A stretch of DNA of 64,000 bases from Callipepla californica brunnescens (Eukaryota; Chordata; Aves; Galliformes; Odontophoridae): the NCBI GenBank assembly GCA_023055505.1, contig JALIRH010000018.1:13431646-13495645 (forward strand). Reading direction: 5' to 3'. Within the stretch, counting starts at the first letter, position 1. Each line of letters begins with the position of its first letter. The translations under genes were made by a program, and so were the position numbers. A model generated the notes under the pieces. It searched no databases, was not told where the DNA came from, and saw only the letters and a list, made by a program, of their open reading frames with translations. Of this stretch, positions 13,001-25,428 are shown piece by piece.

Positions 13001-16000
13001 CTAGCACAAAATGTACTGTACATATTTTTTTATTAGTTCAATGATTAAAATGTGCATCAGTTATAAAGATTTACGGTAAAGTCTTTCTTTCCATGCTGTA
13101 GGCAATGCTAATAATTAGTGTGATTTCTGTCATACTTCTAAGATACTGCTGAACCTGAAATTGTAGTGGATAAATAATTTTTTTCTATACCAGCTATATT
13201 GCAGAAATAACCAGTTCTGTGTTTATTATGGGATCATCTAGGGAGAGAGAAACACAATAGCTACCCCCAATGGCAGCTACATTAATTGCTGTTTTTATAA
13301 AGAAAATTCTGTTTTCTTACCAGGAGCTGAACAATCAAGGTCAATCTTTAACACTTAATCCAGGTTTAACAGTTACTTTTTCATGAAGATAAATTCATTT
13401 TTTAACTGGTTTCAAAGTAAGCATTTTTTTTCCTTTCTTAATTCAGAATTTTCTTGCAATTTATCTTTAAGTGTACAGCAGTGTCATTGTTTGAGTGTTG
13501 TATCTTCTTCAAACAGCGTATGTGACTGGCGCAAAGAATCTTGGCAAGGCACCTATTCTTATTCTTAGTGATTTCTTATGTTTGATATTTCTGCTTAATC
13601 GTGGACACAAAAGTAGCTCTGAATCCAGGGAAGCACAGTTGTCTCACTTTCTACATTTGCAACAAAAACCAGAGTGATTCTGAATATAAGCTGCCTTCAT
13701 ATCTCTAGAATATCATGTCATCTCCTGTACAGACAAACAAGGAAGGGTTTAAAAACTTTTTTACATGGTGTTTGATTTCAGAATTTTAGTAGGACATGGA
13801 TTTATTTCATTGGAAAGTTAGAAAATTAATTGAATGCTTAACATATATTCTGAGATTATAAACTCAGAAAAAAAAATAGGAAAATCTCAATTCACATTTA
13901 CACACTTACTGGGAATTTGGGAGAAAATCCTACAAAAATTAATAAATAAATTGGAAGAATTTTCACATTTTTGCTTTATTATAGCTGAACTTTTTATAGT
14001 GTATAGCTGTGTTTTCTAGCAGTGTTCCCTACTGACATAAAGGAAAATTGATCAGTGGTGTGCAGCATGCTTATAGACTTCTAGAGCAGATATAACAATG
14101 CATCACAAAACTCAGTAAGTGCTTCCAGTTGCTTGTTTCCCTGAGCAGTTCTGTTGCATGATTTCCTGTTTATACAGTGTGATGTCCCTTCCATACACAT
14201 TAGAGGAGCTGATCCTTCTCTGGAGGAGCAAAGATTTCAAGGATTTAAAAATACAGAGAAGGTGTGAGGGGATCAATAGGGAAGAACACTGTTTACAAGA
14301 GCCGTCTGTATCCAGCAGGGCACGTTTCTGACCACAGCACAAGTTTGAAATTTGGGAACTGCTCTGAACCAAAATACACATATCTATGTCATCATACCTC
14401 TTTTCAACACCAACAAAGGCAAAAGAAACCTAAAAATGTCACATTTTGCTTTTCCCATGTCACTGTTACAGAAAGAACCCAGTCAGATCACCAAGAAAAC
14501 AAAACGACAAAGCACGGATGAGCACAAGTCATGTCAACATATTTCTCTCTCTTCACCTAGATAGACCTAGAAGGACAATAAAGCCTCTGCTAAAGCCACA
14601 TGATTTCTTTTCCATTTTGCGCCAGGTCTCAATCACTGTCTATAGAAGCAGCACGCTCTCATGGATGTTTCACTCAAGTCTATCTACTTCACGGCAGAAT
14701 TCTTTACATCAAACCCACCATTTTTATTCAAGGGCTTTCACTGCTTCTGAGTGTCATAGCTAAAGAAGCAGCACAGCAAAAAATTCACCAGGTGGAAAAG
14801 TGAAGTCCAGAGTTAATTGCTTATTAGCAAAGATGTTTTTAGCAAAAACTCCAAAGACTGCATTATCCAACCATGTGTAAGAGCCTCTCAGATCAGATTT
14901 CTCAACTGAAGTTATGCTAAAACTGGATTTGCTGATTGCAATTTGCTTAAAGGACTGTTAAAGGTCACTGAGAGGTGTCAACATAGCTATTTCTGGAATG
15001 CATGCTTTAAAACACACATCCAATGTCGAGCAAAATCATATCAGAAAGACACCAAACGTGGCAAGTTTTCACAATCAATTCCTATTGGAAATCTTAGAGA
15101 GAATAGGGTTTCGATTTGCCCATGCGCTGTGAGGCACTGTTGCACAGAATGATCCCTGTAAAGGCAGGCTTCTCACTGAGAACCATGACCAGTGTTAGTA
15201 GAAGCCTTGTCAAGGGTGTCTGTTCCTCAGTGTTGTTGTGAGTAAAAGAAGCAACTTGGTTCTGCCAAACACAAGTGCACTCCTCATGTGGACAGAAGGT
15301 TTTCTGCACAGTGTTTGCCATTTCACAAGAAAAAATCAGAAGCTCGACTGACACTGATGAAGTCTTCAATTTAGAGCAGTCAGGGGTCATCCATTCCCTG
15401 AATTGGCAAGCACAGCTTGGCTTCAGGCTCAGACCCTCAGTATTGCAACTAATGGGGAAAAAATAGAAAGCAACTTTTTGAAGGGGAGGTGGTTGTTTTC
15501 ATTTTTGCTTTTATGTATATAAACTGATAACTTCCCAATAAAAATGCCAATGCCTACACAGCAAAATAGCTAAAACATTCACAGAAACAGAAGAGACTCT
15601 GAGCTCACCCCACAGAGGTGTTCCAGCAATGGCACAGTCATTCTAAGTCCCTGACATTGCTCTTTCCCTACTACAGTACTCACACGAGTACAGAGTTCAG
15701 AGAATTAGTTCTGATTAACAAAAATGGCTCATTCTTGTACTTGTTCAAGTTAAGGGCAGGATTATCACTGACTCCAACTGAGGCAGGACTTCTCTGACTC
15801 ATCAAGCTTAAACATCAGATTATACATGCAGCTGTAGCATATTGACCGTGTCTAGCCTATCTGCTGACTCAGGGGACAGAGCAGCCAGATGAGCAGCACA
15901 CATTCTGTTGGTATGCTCTGGATTTAGTTCTTTTTCTGCTTTTAATTCCTCGCCCAACTCAAGGTTCATTCTAGAAATAAAAGATGTCTTGTTTCACTTT

Positions 16001-16479
16001 TCTACAAGCCTAAAAGCCTGTTTCCAGCCTAAAGCTCTTAGGGACATGAACTGTGCCCTTTTCACTGACACCTGTCCAACAAATTCAGGGAGTTGCCTCT
16101 GCAGCGCTAAGCCAGTGTGCTGGGCCTGGGCCAGGGAATTGCAGGATCTGGGGCACATTGCACCTGCCCACACTGGCAAGCCACATCCTCTGGCTGAGAC
16201 CAAGAACTTTCTCTCTCATTACAGCACTCCATAGGCTTTACAGGTTGGCTCTGTAACTTGAAGAGTTGACAATTACAGTGGGCTTTACATAGCAAGAATC
16301 ACAACAGACAGTGGCAAAGCTGGAAATGGATTTAAGAAGTATGGAACTTAATGAGACAGGCTTGATGCGTGTCCATGGTTTTTAAGAGCTTGGGAGAGCT
16401 TGCAGGCAAACCTGTCTGAGAGCTGTTCTGGTTTTTTTTTTTTTCAACAGAGAAGGGAGGCTGATTTTTCTGTGCTCCT
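10061..16479. other. gene-free stretch
   Basis: No recognisable exon, RNA gene or repeat family. Several overlapping open frames of 60-108 codons occur at 14.1-16.2 kb on both strands, but none shows a domain or convincing splice context. Treat this as intergenic until transcript data say otherwise. Confidence 0.5.
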
Positions 16480-16964
16480 CATTCAAAGCTAAATTAATTT
16501 TTCCTTGGTAAAAAACTGTAGGTGGTTCATTCTTAGCCCCTTTGTCCATTCACTTACAAACATAATTGATTCACAGATACCACCACATCCTTCAGGCTAT
16601 TTTTCAGCATTAAACTGCCCTTAACAAAGCTTCCAATAAGCAAAAACATCTCTCTGAACTCTTTTACTTTTAAGGTGGTGATGGGGATATCAGCAAAGAC
16701 CTGAGTCAGCCCCACACACCCCCGCTGGCTGCTCAGTCAGCCTCATTTTGTTACTCTGTGTGTTGTGCCTGCTTGCTGCAGGACATAGCACCTCACTCTG
16801 TCTAGCCAGTGAGCACTCAGAACAAATTACTCACAGGCAGCAGCTCCTGGCAAAGTCACCTTCATGCTGCAGAATTCACAGGTGGGGAACTCTGCACGGC
16901 AGCTGCAGCTTGTGAGGGAACTCTCCACAGCCTCTTGTCCCACCTCCTCCAGGAACACGTAGGT
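16480..16964 (+). repeat. 485-bp direct repeat, copy A (unclassified)
   Basis: This segment matches 24187-24671 base for base apart from about a dozen substitutions and no indels (about 97.5% identical). Both copies are in the same orientation, 7.7 kb apart. Both begin at CATTCAAAGCTAAATT and end at the sequence ...CACCTCCTCCAGGAACA(C/T)GTAGGT, and the flanks then diverge sharply. A 52-codon open frame (from 16809) is kept in both copies, but I recognise no domain. I do not recognise the family. It could be a young low-copy interspersed repeat, a solo LTR or a local segmental duplication. No clear TG...CA ends or target-site duplications were seen. Confidence 0.85.
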
Positions 16965-17895
16965 ATCTACATGGCACGATCCTGCTCAGACATAAACTGC
17001 ACAATGGCTCATGAACCATGCCCTGCTGTGTTTAAGGATGAGAAAGACAATTATGGCCTTGTAGTTTGATTTCGTGCATATCAGAGAGAGGACAAAAAGT
17101 AACTTTTCTCTGAGCTCTTAAATAAAGGAAGAGGGAGGCTCCTGTAGATGGCTGTAGACAGATTCCTTCTGTATCTGATTCATTCCATCTCCTCTGATCA
17201 TAACAAAAGCCCGGTGAGATTAGCCCCATAAAGATAATAGCCTTTGCAAAGATTTCTTAGGCAACCTTTGATGCCAATTACTGAGCTCAGGAACTCACTG
17301 AACTGAACAACCATTTCAGAAAGGCACCTGTTCTTGGATTAAAAGCACTACAGATAGGATAATCAGATGTCTCTGTCTCATACAGTTGTCCTCACTTCCC
17401 TTCCTAGACCCTGTAGGTTAATAGGATATACAAAATATTCTGGAAAAAATGGTACTCTGAAGTGTCTATATTTCTGTCCTTGCAGCAAAAGGAACTTAGG
17501 GGTTCAGATGAGTACAAGGATGAGTATATTACTGCTTCTCTCTTTTCATTTAGATATTTAGTCTTTTGCTTTTTTTTCTAGTAGGAGAAACTCTGTTAGT
17601 CAGAGTTATCAGCAAGTAAAATTTTAGCTTCCAATAAAACAGAGAAGCTTCTACCCTGCATATCTGTGCATAAAAGCTCACAACATGAATATCATCTCCT
17701 AAAAGTTCATACATGTGTAAGCAAGATAAAAATGTCTAAATTATTTAAAAAATAAGATGTGTGATTTGCAGCCCTTCCTAATCTTACACATTTTAAGGTT
17801 GACAGCGCTGTAAAGAATAGATTCTGGCCAAAAATGAAAGGGATTTTTTATAATTTTTATGAGGAATTATATTGAAAAGAAAAAAAAAAAATCAT
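16965..17895. other. gene-free stretch
   Basis: No exon or known repeat recognised. An A-rich run at about 17879-17891 sits just left of the next CR1 3' end. Confidence 0.5.
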
Positions 17896-17990
17896 GTGAA
17901 TCACAGAATCACAGAATTGTTGGGGTTGGAAGGGACCTCTAGAGATCGTCAAGTCCAACCCCCTGCCAAAGCAGGCAAATAAGAGATGTG
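17896..17990 (-). mobile_element. CR1 LINE 3' end
   Basis: A short minus-strand CR1 terminus: GAATCACAGAATCACAG followed by GGTTGGAAGGGACC and 'agtccaaccccctgcc'. It is followed directly by a plus-strand CR1, so the two lie 5' to 5'. Confidence 0.9.
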
Positions 17991-17994
17991 ATGG

Positions 17995-18236
17995 CTCAAG
18001 GTGCACCAAGGAAGGTTCAGGTTAGACATTGGGAATAAACTATCCTCAGAAACTGCAACAGTGTACTATCACATGCTGCCCAGGGAGCAGTAGGGTCAGC
18101 CCCCCAAGGGGGGGGGTAAGGAAAGGATAGAAGAAGCACCCGGGGACATGGTACAGTGAGCAATATTGCTGGTAGGTAAATGGTTGGACAAGATAATCCT
18201 AGAGATCTCCTCCAACCTGAAACATTCTATCATTCC
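17995..18236 (+). mobile_element. CR1 LINE 3' fragment
   Basis: Plus-orientation CR1 3' region: 'ggttcaggttagacattggg', 'ctgcccagggagcag', 'gggacatggtacagtgag', 'ggttggacaagataatcc' and 'ctccaacctgaaacattct'. A G-run at about 18109-18116 interrupts it. Together with the preceding element it forms an inverted pair with both 3' ends pointing outward. Confidence 0.88.
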
Positions 18237-18397
18237 TGCAGCAAAACTCAGTGTGCCTTAGGACATCACAGAGGGTCTTATGGGACTTGAGATGAGGCTG
18301 TGCTTCTCCTCTTGTTCTTTCTATTTCTTTCCTGTTCAGTTGTTTACAGGCAACACTCATCTTGTGATTATGACTGAGCTTTGCTATTGTCAAAATG

Positions 18398-18422
18398 AAA
18401 CAAACAAACAAACAAACAAAAA
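18398..18422. repeat. (AAAC)n microsatellite
   Basis: About six tandem AAAC units lie between two CR1 fragments. Confidence 0.9.
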
Positions 18423-18505
18423 ACCCTTATTTTATGTGCATTTCTTGGGGCTTAGAGATAAGAGATCATCTCTGTTTCATCTAATTTCAGTGCATCAGTT
18501 CTCAT

Positions 18506-18612
18506 AGTCCAACCTGATCTAGCTGTGGATCTCTCTGTTCGTATCAGGGGAATTAGACTAGGTAGCCCTTAAGCGCCTTCTCCAACTCTAGGGATTCTAT
18601 GATTCTATGACT
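18506..18612 (+). mobile_element. CR1 LINE 3' end
   Basis: Plus-strand CR1 terminus ending in the diagnostic tandem ATTCTATG units (GGGATTCTATGATTCTATGA), preceded by 'ggaattagactaggtagccctt' and 'gcgccttctccaactct'. Confidence 0.88.
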
Positions 18613-20384
18613 GGATCAGCTGACCCTACTCAGCTCTGAGGAACTTGGAGAAAAAAAAGGTAATCAGTGCACCTTTCCTTTCTGTGCTATTTGAGATCAA
18701 TTTGTAGGCACTCCAAAGTCCATCCTCCATATAAAGAAGAGAGTAAAGTGAGGAATGCCACACAGTATCCTAAATTATATAAAGATGTGAAATATGCAGT
18801 CAGTACCAGCGTGCTCCTAGCCCTCATTGCTCTGTGCTTTAAGTCCCTCTACTGGGTAAGTGCCAGTACGGTCTTGATGAGAGTGCATTCTTCTCTCAGC
18901 TTCACCATAGATTTCACGGTGAAACCAAGCAAATCTCTTTCCCTGTCTTCCCTGTTTACAGTTACAAACTGTTAAGTAGCAAAACCTTTCTCTGCACACT
19001 GCTTTGATCCCTTTGCTCAAATACAAGATCCAGAAACGCATCATCTAGGAATTTGTGGCAGATGACGGGACCCTGCATAGGGGTGTTACTGGACAAGCAG
19101 TCCTTGAGAAACATGCAGACTTGAGAGCAACATCAAGGATAGCTGCAGGCATGGGGCAGCAAACCAATTACCAGTCCCCATGGGGGACACAGAGTGGCAG
19201 GCAATTTTGGGAGATTCAGAGCAGTATCGGAGGTAACTGGGGTGCAGCAGAGAATGTCCTGCATGGGCTATAAAAGGATCGGTGCGTTCAAGGCATAAAC
19301 TCATGGAACATTATGGTCAGGGATTTGCTTCTTCCACCTCTGCTTCCAGACTGAGCACTGCATGATAAAGACAGGTTTGCATTTACTGAGAGCTGGGCAG
19401 AGATGCCTTACACATTTTCATCTTAACCCCTGTAAATTATAAAGTTTAGGTTATATGGCACTGTTAGCACAAATGACCATATAAAATTTTTCGGTCTTTT
19501 GTTTTGGTTTGGTTCTTGCTTGTTCTTTTCCCCTTGATAATGGCTAATGCTACTGTTGCAGATGGACACAGCAACAGCAACATCTAGTGGCAAGTGGGAT
19601 AGCTGCACCCACACCAGAGCGGACTTCATCTGCTGATATAAACCAATGGACGGCAAGTAGCAGGGAGATCCCTGATGGGTAATTAGATGCTCCACAACTT
19701 CACGCTGCCTCACAGCTGCTATTCCCCGGGGTCTCAAAACTGTCACTTGTTTAGAAGCATTGCTGTATTCCTAACATTCATCAGGCTAGACTGTGAAGTT
19801 TTCTTTTTCCCAAGCTAATCTGCCTTCTAAGGGGACTACAACTCTTTTTCTCAACATCTTCCCCTAGACCTTCCTTGTATCTTGGCTTCTCTACGGACCT
19901 GAACCCTTGCATACTGCTTTACCTTGAACTGATCACTTAAGACTAAAAACGCTGTTCCTAAAACTGTCACAACAAAAGCCAGGTGGGTCTTGTGTTCCTC
20001 CAAGTCCACTTCCTCATCCAACAGACCCTGTTTGCATGAAGCACATTTGCTACAGTTGAGATGGCAAGCAACCCAACATGTGCATCTGGATAGAGAGAAG
20101 CTGTCTTTGGTAACAAGTTTCCCTCTGAATTCTGGCATTTGTAGGACATTCATGTCCAGAAATTCAGTGCCTAACTCCTAAAGAGGATTTAGAAACAGTG
20201 TATTTTTTCCTCTACTAACAAACTGCACTGTTGCCCCTGCAAGTGTCCAGGCCTTTGGGACTGCTGCTCCAATGTGCCATACAAACTATAGCAAAGAAAG
20301 AAGAAATATTTTATTTGCTAGGACTTTTTACTCCCCAATTCAGGTGTCATTGTCTGTTCCCTTTAGGACAGAATTACAGGTTCA
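18613..20384. other. gene-free stretch
   Basis: No recognisable exon or repeat. Open frames of up to 107 codons on the minus strand (19746-19423) show no known domain. Confidence 0.5.
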
Positions 20385-20429
20385 AAAGTGACCAATAACA
20401 AGAAGTTACAATGCACTACATCAGTCCCC

Positions 20430-20910
20430 AGGGAACATGAGTACAACAGAGCTCAGTACAGTTACCAGTTTTATACCACAGGAAAGGGAACAGAGGAAAT
20501 TAATATTTGTCTTTGTCAGGTACTGTGTTAAAATTGGAGAGAACGGAACAAAGACCTGAAGCAAAAACAGTGTACAGAGCAGTAAAAATAAGCTCACCAT
20601 GCTACATTTCTTTTCTAGGTAATTCCTTCTGGAACAGGTATTAATTTGTTTTTCCCATACTCAGATGTACAATACAAACATGCTCAGATATCAGTGATCC
20701 TCCTAACAATGCACCAGTCTACAAAAACGTTTACTGCTTTAAGCAAAAGCTAAGTTGGCAGGTTACCATATTTTCCTCTCAAGAACAGCATCATGGAGTA
20801 TTCCAGTTCTCCTGACTCGATCCCCCCTGAAGCCAGCTGCCCCAGATGTTCTCTGTACTCTGCTGCTGTTCGCTCCTTTCCTTCTGTCTGCACCAACACA
20901 AAACCAGCTA
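20430..20910 (-). pseudogene. ASMT terminal-exon and 3' UTR pseudogene fragment
   Basis: Reverse-strand translation gives LVQTEGKERTAAEY, identical to residues around the catalytic Glu of the ASMT gene in this window. A one-base deletion relative to ASMT exon 8 just after that segment then shifts the frame, so the true C-terminus (ending VLGRK) is lost. At DNA level the similarity continues leftward into the ASMT 3' UTR: shared 'ggaacaggta', 'ttgtcaggta' and 'agagctcagta' blocks at matching spacing, against 25280-25800. Both AATAAA signals of ASMT are mutated here. Similarity fades on the right before the exon 7/8 junction, and no other ASMT exon copy was found. It is clearly more diverged (roughly 80-85% by eye) than the 485-bp repeat pair. 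Origin by DNA duplication or by 5'-truncated retrocopy cannot be decided from sequence alone. Confidence 0.85.
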
Positions 20911-21416
20911 TTTTATTCCCCTTCATCTTCATGTTCCTAGTTTTGCTCTTCCCCTATCCCCTTGATTCATTCCTTTTCACGTCTTTGGATCTTTCCCTAA
21001 ATGTAGAGTTACCCGTGAGCCTTGAATCAAAGTTTTCCAGTTTCATTCCCACAAAACAACTTAAGAATGCTGTGATATTTTCAAATACCATATGGGGAAC
21101 AAAATGTACAAAACATACAGGCTGTTCATGCAGAACATCAAACAGTCCTGTGGTGTTTGCTCTCTCCCATCAAACCCCTGTTTATTTTGTTTCTGTCCTT
21201 TTCAGATACATAGATCTGGTTGAATATATGTAGGACATCCTCCAGTGGACTCAAGGTCTAGTATTATTCGGCACTGTCCTACTCATACCCTGTTTGCTAG
21301 CATTTGTGTATCTTGCTGTTGTTTCCTATATTTTTGTTTCTAGCCTTTGTCTTTTAGGCTGAATAGTTCTTAACCAGCAATCTAAAACCCAAGTATCCTT
21401 ACATTCCAGATACATA

Positions 21417-21566
21417 CACAGAATCACAGAATTGAAGGGGTTGGAAGGGACCTCTAGAGATCATCTAGTCCAACCCCCTGCCAAAGCAGCTCCCTAGCTC
21501 ATGTTGTACAGGTAGGCGTCTGGGCGGGTCTTGAACATCTCCAGAGGAGATTCCACAACCTCATGT
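21417..21566 (-). mobile_element. CR1 LINE 3' fragment
   Basis: Minus-strand CR1 terminus: ACAGAATCACAGAATTG, 'ggttggaagggacctctaga', 'ctagtccaaccccctg', then 'ggcgggtcttgaacatctcc' and 'gattccacaacctc'. Confidence 0.92.
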
Positions 21567-24186
21567 ACTTAACACTCAAAATATCCTAATATATACAATT
21601 CAGAAACAGCATAGGTTTCCTGTCATTGCATCATGATGTCTGTTGCACAACCTGAATACTACATCTGAACATAAGAAAACTGCAGCAAATCCCAAAGCAT
21701 AGCTTTGAGCTCCTCATCCTCAACAACATATCCTGGCATCTGCGCAGCTTGCGTTTAACAAGAGGTGTCTTTTCTAAAGGAAAATCCTGGGCATGAGTTT
21801 CAACTCCATTAATAATAGACTTCTCCCCATACTGTCTCCATTCTGAGTGTAATGCATGATGATAGTTTCTATTTAGGAACTTCAGTCAGCATACACCCCA
21901 AACATAGTCCTGCCAAGTTCATTCATTTGCCCAGATCTAGGCCCATTTGCACTGAACGCTCTATAACTATTTCATTTTGTCAGGCCTATTCCAAAGAGAC
22001 AGTTCTACAGGAAAAGAAATCACTAAAACTTCTCAGAAAGTATCTGCTTTCTGCCAGATGGAAGACATCTACACTCCTCGTACTTGAGGGCTTTGTTATT
22101 GCTATCCAGAGAAAAGAGGCTTTCTAAGTTACCCATCTGGCAATAATTCAGATTCATGGATATGCTTAGTATGTCTGGAGGAGTTACTTGACCCAAGGAT
22201 TTCTTGAATTTTCAGGTTGTTCTTCCCTTATCCGACTGCTGTACCTCTGGGGATACCAAGCCTGCACTCAGGACAAATGGGGGCTCCATCTTTCCAAATG
22301 CCAGGCCATGGGAGGGGAACACAGCACAGAGGCCTGCAGAAAACCAAACCACAGCGTGGCCATATCATTAAATCACAAGATATAATAAATGATGATAAAT
22401 GTAATTTTGCATCAGAATAATTCTTTTGAGACACAGGTAGCTGCAGAATTTTTTTCTAGAACAGAAACACCATGATCACACGTTTCTGAAACTAATCCAT
22501 TTGCTCTGTAATAGCAAAAGAACGTCTCTAACAAACTGGCTTACATGTGATATACTCACAGAATGCTTTGCTTTGTAATACACACCCACAGCAGAAAAAC
22601 CCAGCTCTTTCCACCAGCTGATATTTCCTGTCTTCTCAAGAGCATTATTTTATCAATTGTTATTTTAAAACACCCACTAGAGGAAAAAATGGTGTGGGCT
22701 TCTTGGTCACAGAGCTGTTAAGGTATGCTTAATGGTGCTCAATCTTCCCATTTACAAGTTATCACAGAGGATATTTCATAGTTAATGGATCAGCCTCTTC
22801 TTCTTGGAAATAATAAAGTCTGCCTGTCAGCACATGGCATGAAAGAGATAACGTTCCAGTTGGCATCTTTCCTTCTGTATGAAGTTTGACATTCATGAGA
22901 AAATGGGCTTTAACACACAGCAATAATTCACCTCAGAGCTCACCTAAAATCTGCACCATTTCATATTGCTCTATGGAATCTTTTATCACATCATTGACCA
23001 TCACTGAGAGTTTATTCCATACGTGGATGATTTACAATAAGGTGTTTTTTGAAGGGCAAGATTGTTAGAGAGCATAAATGTACGTTATCTGTAGCGAAAA
23101 AACACACATGCTTCTAGCAGCATGAGCAGCCCAGGATACCTTGTGGACAGATGAAGCCATGCTTCTCAAAGATCATTGGCTACCAGCAAATCCTTTACAA
23201 ACCAGTGGCATCTGTCTTCAACCATCTTAATGCTTTCAGGGTCTTTGTTATGATGAGGAATTTAAGTGTGGGATAATAGGCAGCAAGAGACATCTATCAA
23301 GCTGTTTTCACACTGCAGTTTCTCAAAATACACTGAAAATGAGCACTGTAGATCAAAAGTGGAACCATCACACTGTTCTCTTTTCCATTCTTCTCAGACG
23401 AGGAGAAAATCATGTACTGTGGTAAGGACAGGGAGATGGCTCACTAGTTTCCATTCTCACTGACCCCAGTGCCCACAGGGCTGCCTCTCTCAACCCCTCT
23501 CTCCCAGCTGTTGTAGTGCAGCAGTGTTTCCCTTCCTTAAATCCACTCTCTCCCAGAGCACACCCAGCATCGTTTGGGCACAGATCTGGCAGAGACTTGA
23601 AAGGAAGATGAAGTTCCATAGTGGAAAGGACAGGAGACTGAAAAGGAGTAGGAAAATCAAAACAAAGTAGAAATAGCCCAAAGGAAACAAGGAAACAAGT
23701 CCTGTAATTACATTACCTTGTGGTTTTAAAGCTCCACATCTCTAAAGATAAATATGAATTTTTATTTAGCAGCTTCAGGATACTGACGTTGTCATTATCA
23801 ATACTCATTCTGATGTGCATTCAGTGCATCAATAAGTGAGCCCTGTTCTGTAAACATGCAGCATCCTTGAACCTTGATAAAGCTAAAAAGCACTTTAGAA
23901 TCGGGGGTGCATCTTGCTATTCATGCTGCCTCCAAGCCACATAGCAGTAAGTTCATGATGTGTTGAATGTCGTGAATCAACTCAATTGGAGAAGTACTCT
24001 GTCTAAAAAATTTGGTTTGAGAAATTGAAACAGCCTGCTCTTGCCTTTCTTTTCCCCCTCAGGTGAAAGGCAGAATTACCACTAACATTAGCCGTGAGGA
24101 ATTCTGATTCATCAAAGTTGTAGGATGTATCACTTAACATGCAGCAGCACACCAACCACAGCCGGTCTATCTACTGGTGCTGGTAA
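21567..24186. other. gene-free stretch
   Basis: I searched for copies of ASMT exons 1-7 between the pseudogene fragment and the real last exon and saw none. No other coding exon or known repeat was recognised. Confidence 0.5.
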
Positions 24187-24671
24187 CATTCAAAGCTAAA
24201 TTAATTTTTCCTTGGTAAAAAACTGTAGGTGGTTCATTCTTAGCCCCTTCATCCATTCACTTACAAAGGTAATTGATTCACAGATACCACCACATCCTTC
24301 AGGCTATTTTTCAGCATTAAACTGCCCTTACCAAAATTTCCAATAAGCAAAAACATCTCTCTGAACTCTTTTACTTTTAAGGTGGTGATGGGGATATCAG
24401 CAAAGACCTGAGTCAGCCCCACACACCCCCGCTGGCTGCTCAGTCAGACTCATTTTGTTACTCTGTGTGTTGTGCCTGCTTGCTGCAGGACATAGCACCT
24501 CACTCTGTCTAGCCAGTGAGCACTCAGAACAAATTACTCACAGGCAGCAGCTCCTGGCAAAGTCACCTTCATGCTGCAGAATTCACAGGTGGAGAACTCT
24601 TCATGGCAGCTGCAGCTTGTGAGGGAACTCTCCACAGCCTCTTGTCCCACCTCCTCCAGGAACATGTAGGT
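24187..24671 (+). repeat. 485-bp direct repeat, copy B (unclassified)
   Basis: Second copy of the repeat at 16480-16964, same strand, no indels, about twelve substitutions. It ends about 1.0 kb from the ASMT stop codon, inside the gene's 3' flank. A CR1 fragment begins directly after its right end, which is not the case for copy A, so the repeat unit itself probably ends at GTAGGT. The 52-codon frame starting at 24516 is preserved here too. The family is unrecognised. Confidence 0.85.
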
Positions 24672-25020
24672 GCCATAGAACAGCTTGTATTGGAAGGGAC
24701 CTCAAGGATCATAAAGTTCCCTTCCTGCCCCCACCACAGGCAGAGCTGCCACTGCAGTATCAAGTACTAGATCAGGTTGCCCAGGGCTTCTCAGAAAAAT
24801 CGAACAATAAAGTACTGTTGAAAACCATGCTAAAAGAAATGGGCAAGATGTTAAAGATAATAACAATAACATTCTGGGAGTCTAATGATGAGGTTATTGT
24901 CCAGACAGTCAAAAAAAAAATCACAGAAATGGAGAAGCAGCCAGTCTAGCCTTGAAAGGCTCCAGGATCAGAGCAGACACAATCTCTCCAAGCAACCTCC
25001 TTCAGCACACCACTTCATCA
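24672..25020 (-). mobile_element. degraded CR1 LINE fragment, interrupted
   Basis: A CR1 3' portion (CATAGAACAGCTTGTATTGG, 'aagggacctcaaggatcat') runs to about 24800. CR1-like text resumes at about 24945 ('agtctagccttgaaaggctcc', 'aatctctccaagcaacct'). About 140 bp of unrelated A-rich sequence separates the two parts. Highly diverged. Confidence 0.65.
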
Positions 25021-25247
25021 ATAAAGAACATTACCAGGCTTCAACTAATCATCAAGCTAGACTACAAAATTCTCTCCTTAAGCTTCAACCCAAATCTAAG
25101 GGAAATTAAAATAAGAAAAAACAGAACACAAAAAAAGCATTTTTACATGCTAATATAACTGAAGGTCAAAGAGATTTTCTCTTGAAACTCAGTCAAGATA
25201 AATGACAAGGAAGTAGTATAGTTAGCTTATACTACTTTGGTTCCAAG

Positions 25248-25269
25248 AAATAATAATAATAATAATAAA
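25248..25269. repeat. (TAA)n microsatellite
   Basis: About seven TAA/AAT units just beyond the probable ASMT polyadenylation site. Confidence 0.85.
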
Positions 25270-25302
25270 AAGTATATAGTAGAGCTCAGTATGGTGGTCA
25301 GT

Positions 25303-25308
25303 TTTATT
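25303..25308 (-). terminator. candidate ASMT poly(A) signal, distal
   Basis: AATAAA on the minus strand, about 360 nt downstream of the ASMT stop. A second AATAAA lies closer, at 25428-25423. Either could define the 3' end; which is used cannot be told from sequence. Confidence 0.45.
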
Positions 25309-25422
25309 TTGCAGGAATCCAAATGAAAATTCAGCTTTGCTTTTGTCAGGTAGTCTGTAAAAATAAGAAGAAATATATGAGAAGCAATCAGCAGCAACAC
25401 TGCACTTTTCTTTCATGGGTAA

Positions 25423-25428
25423 TTTATT
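25423..25428 (-). terminator. candidate ASMT poly(A) signal, proximal
   Basis: AATAAA on the minus strand, about 240 nt after the ASMT stop codon. The equivalent position in the pseudogene copy has lost the hexamer. Confidence 0.45.

Noticed and set aside
20793..21233. 146-codon plus-strand open frame
   Set aside because: Its first third is antisense to the ASMT pseudo-exon, and the rest has no recognisable domain.
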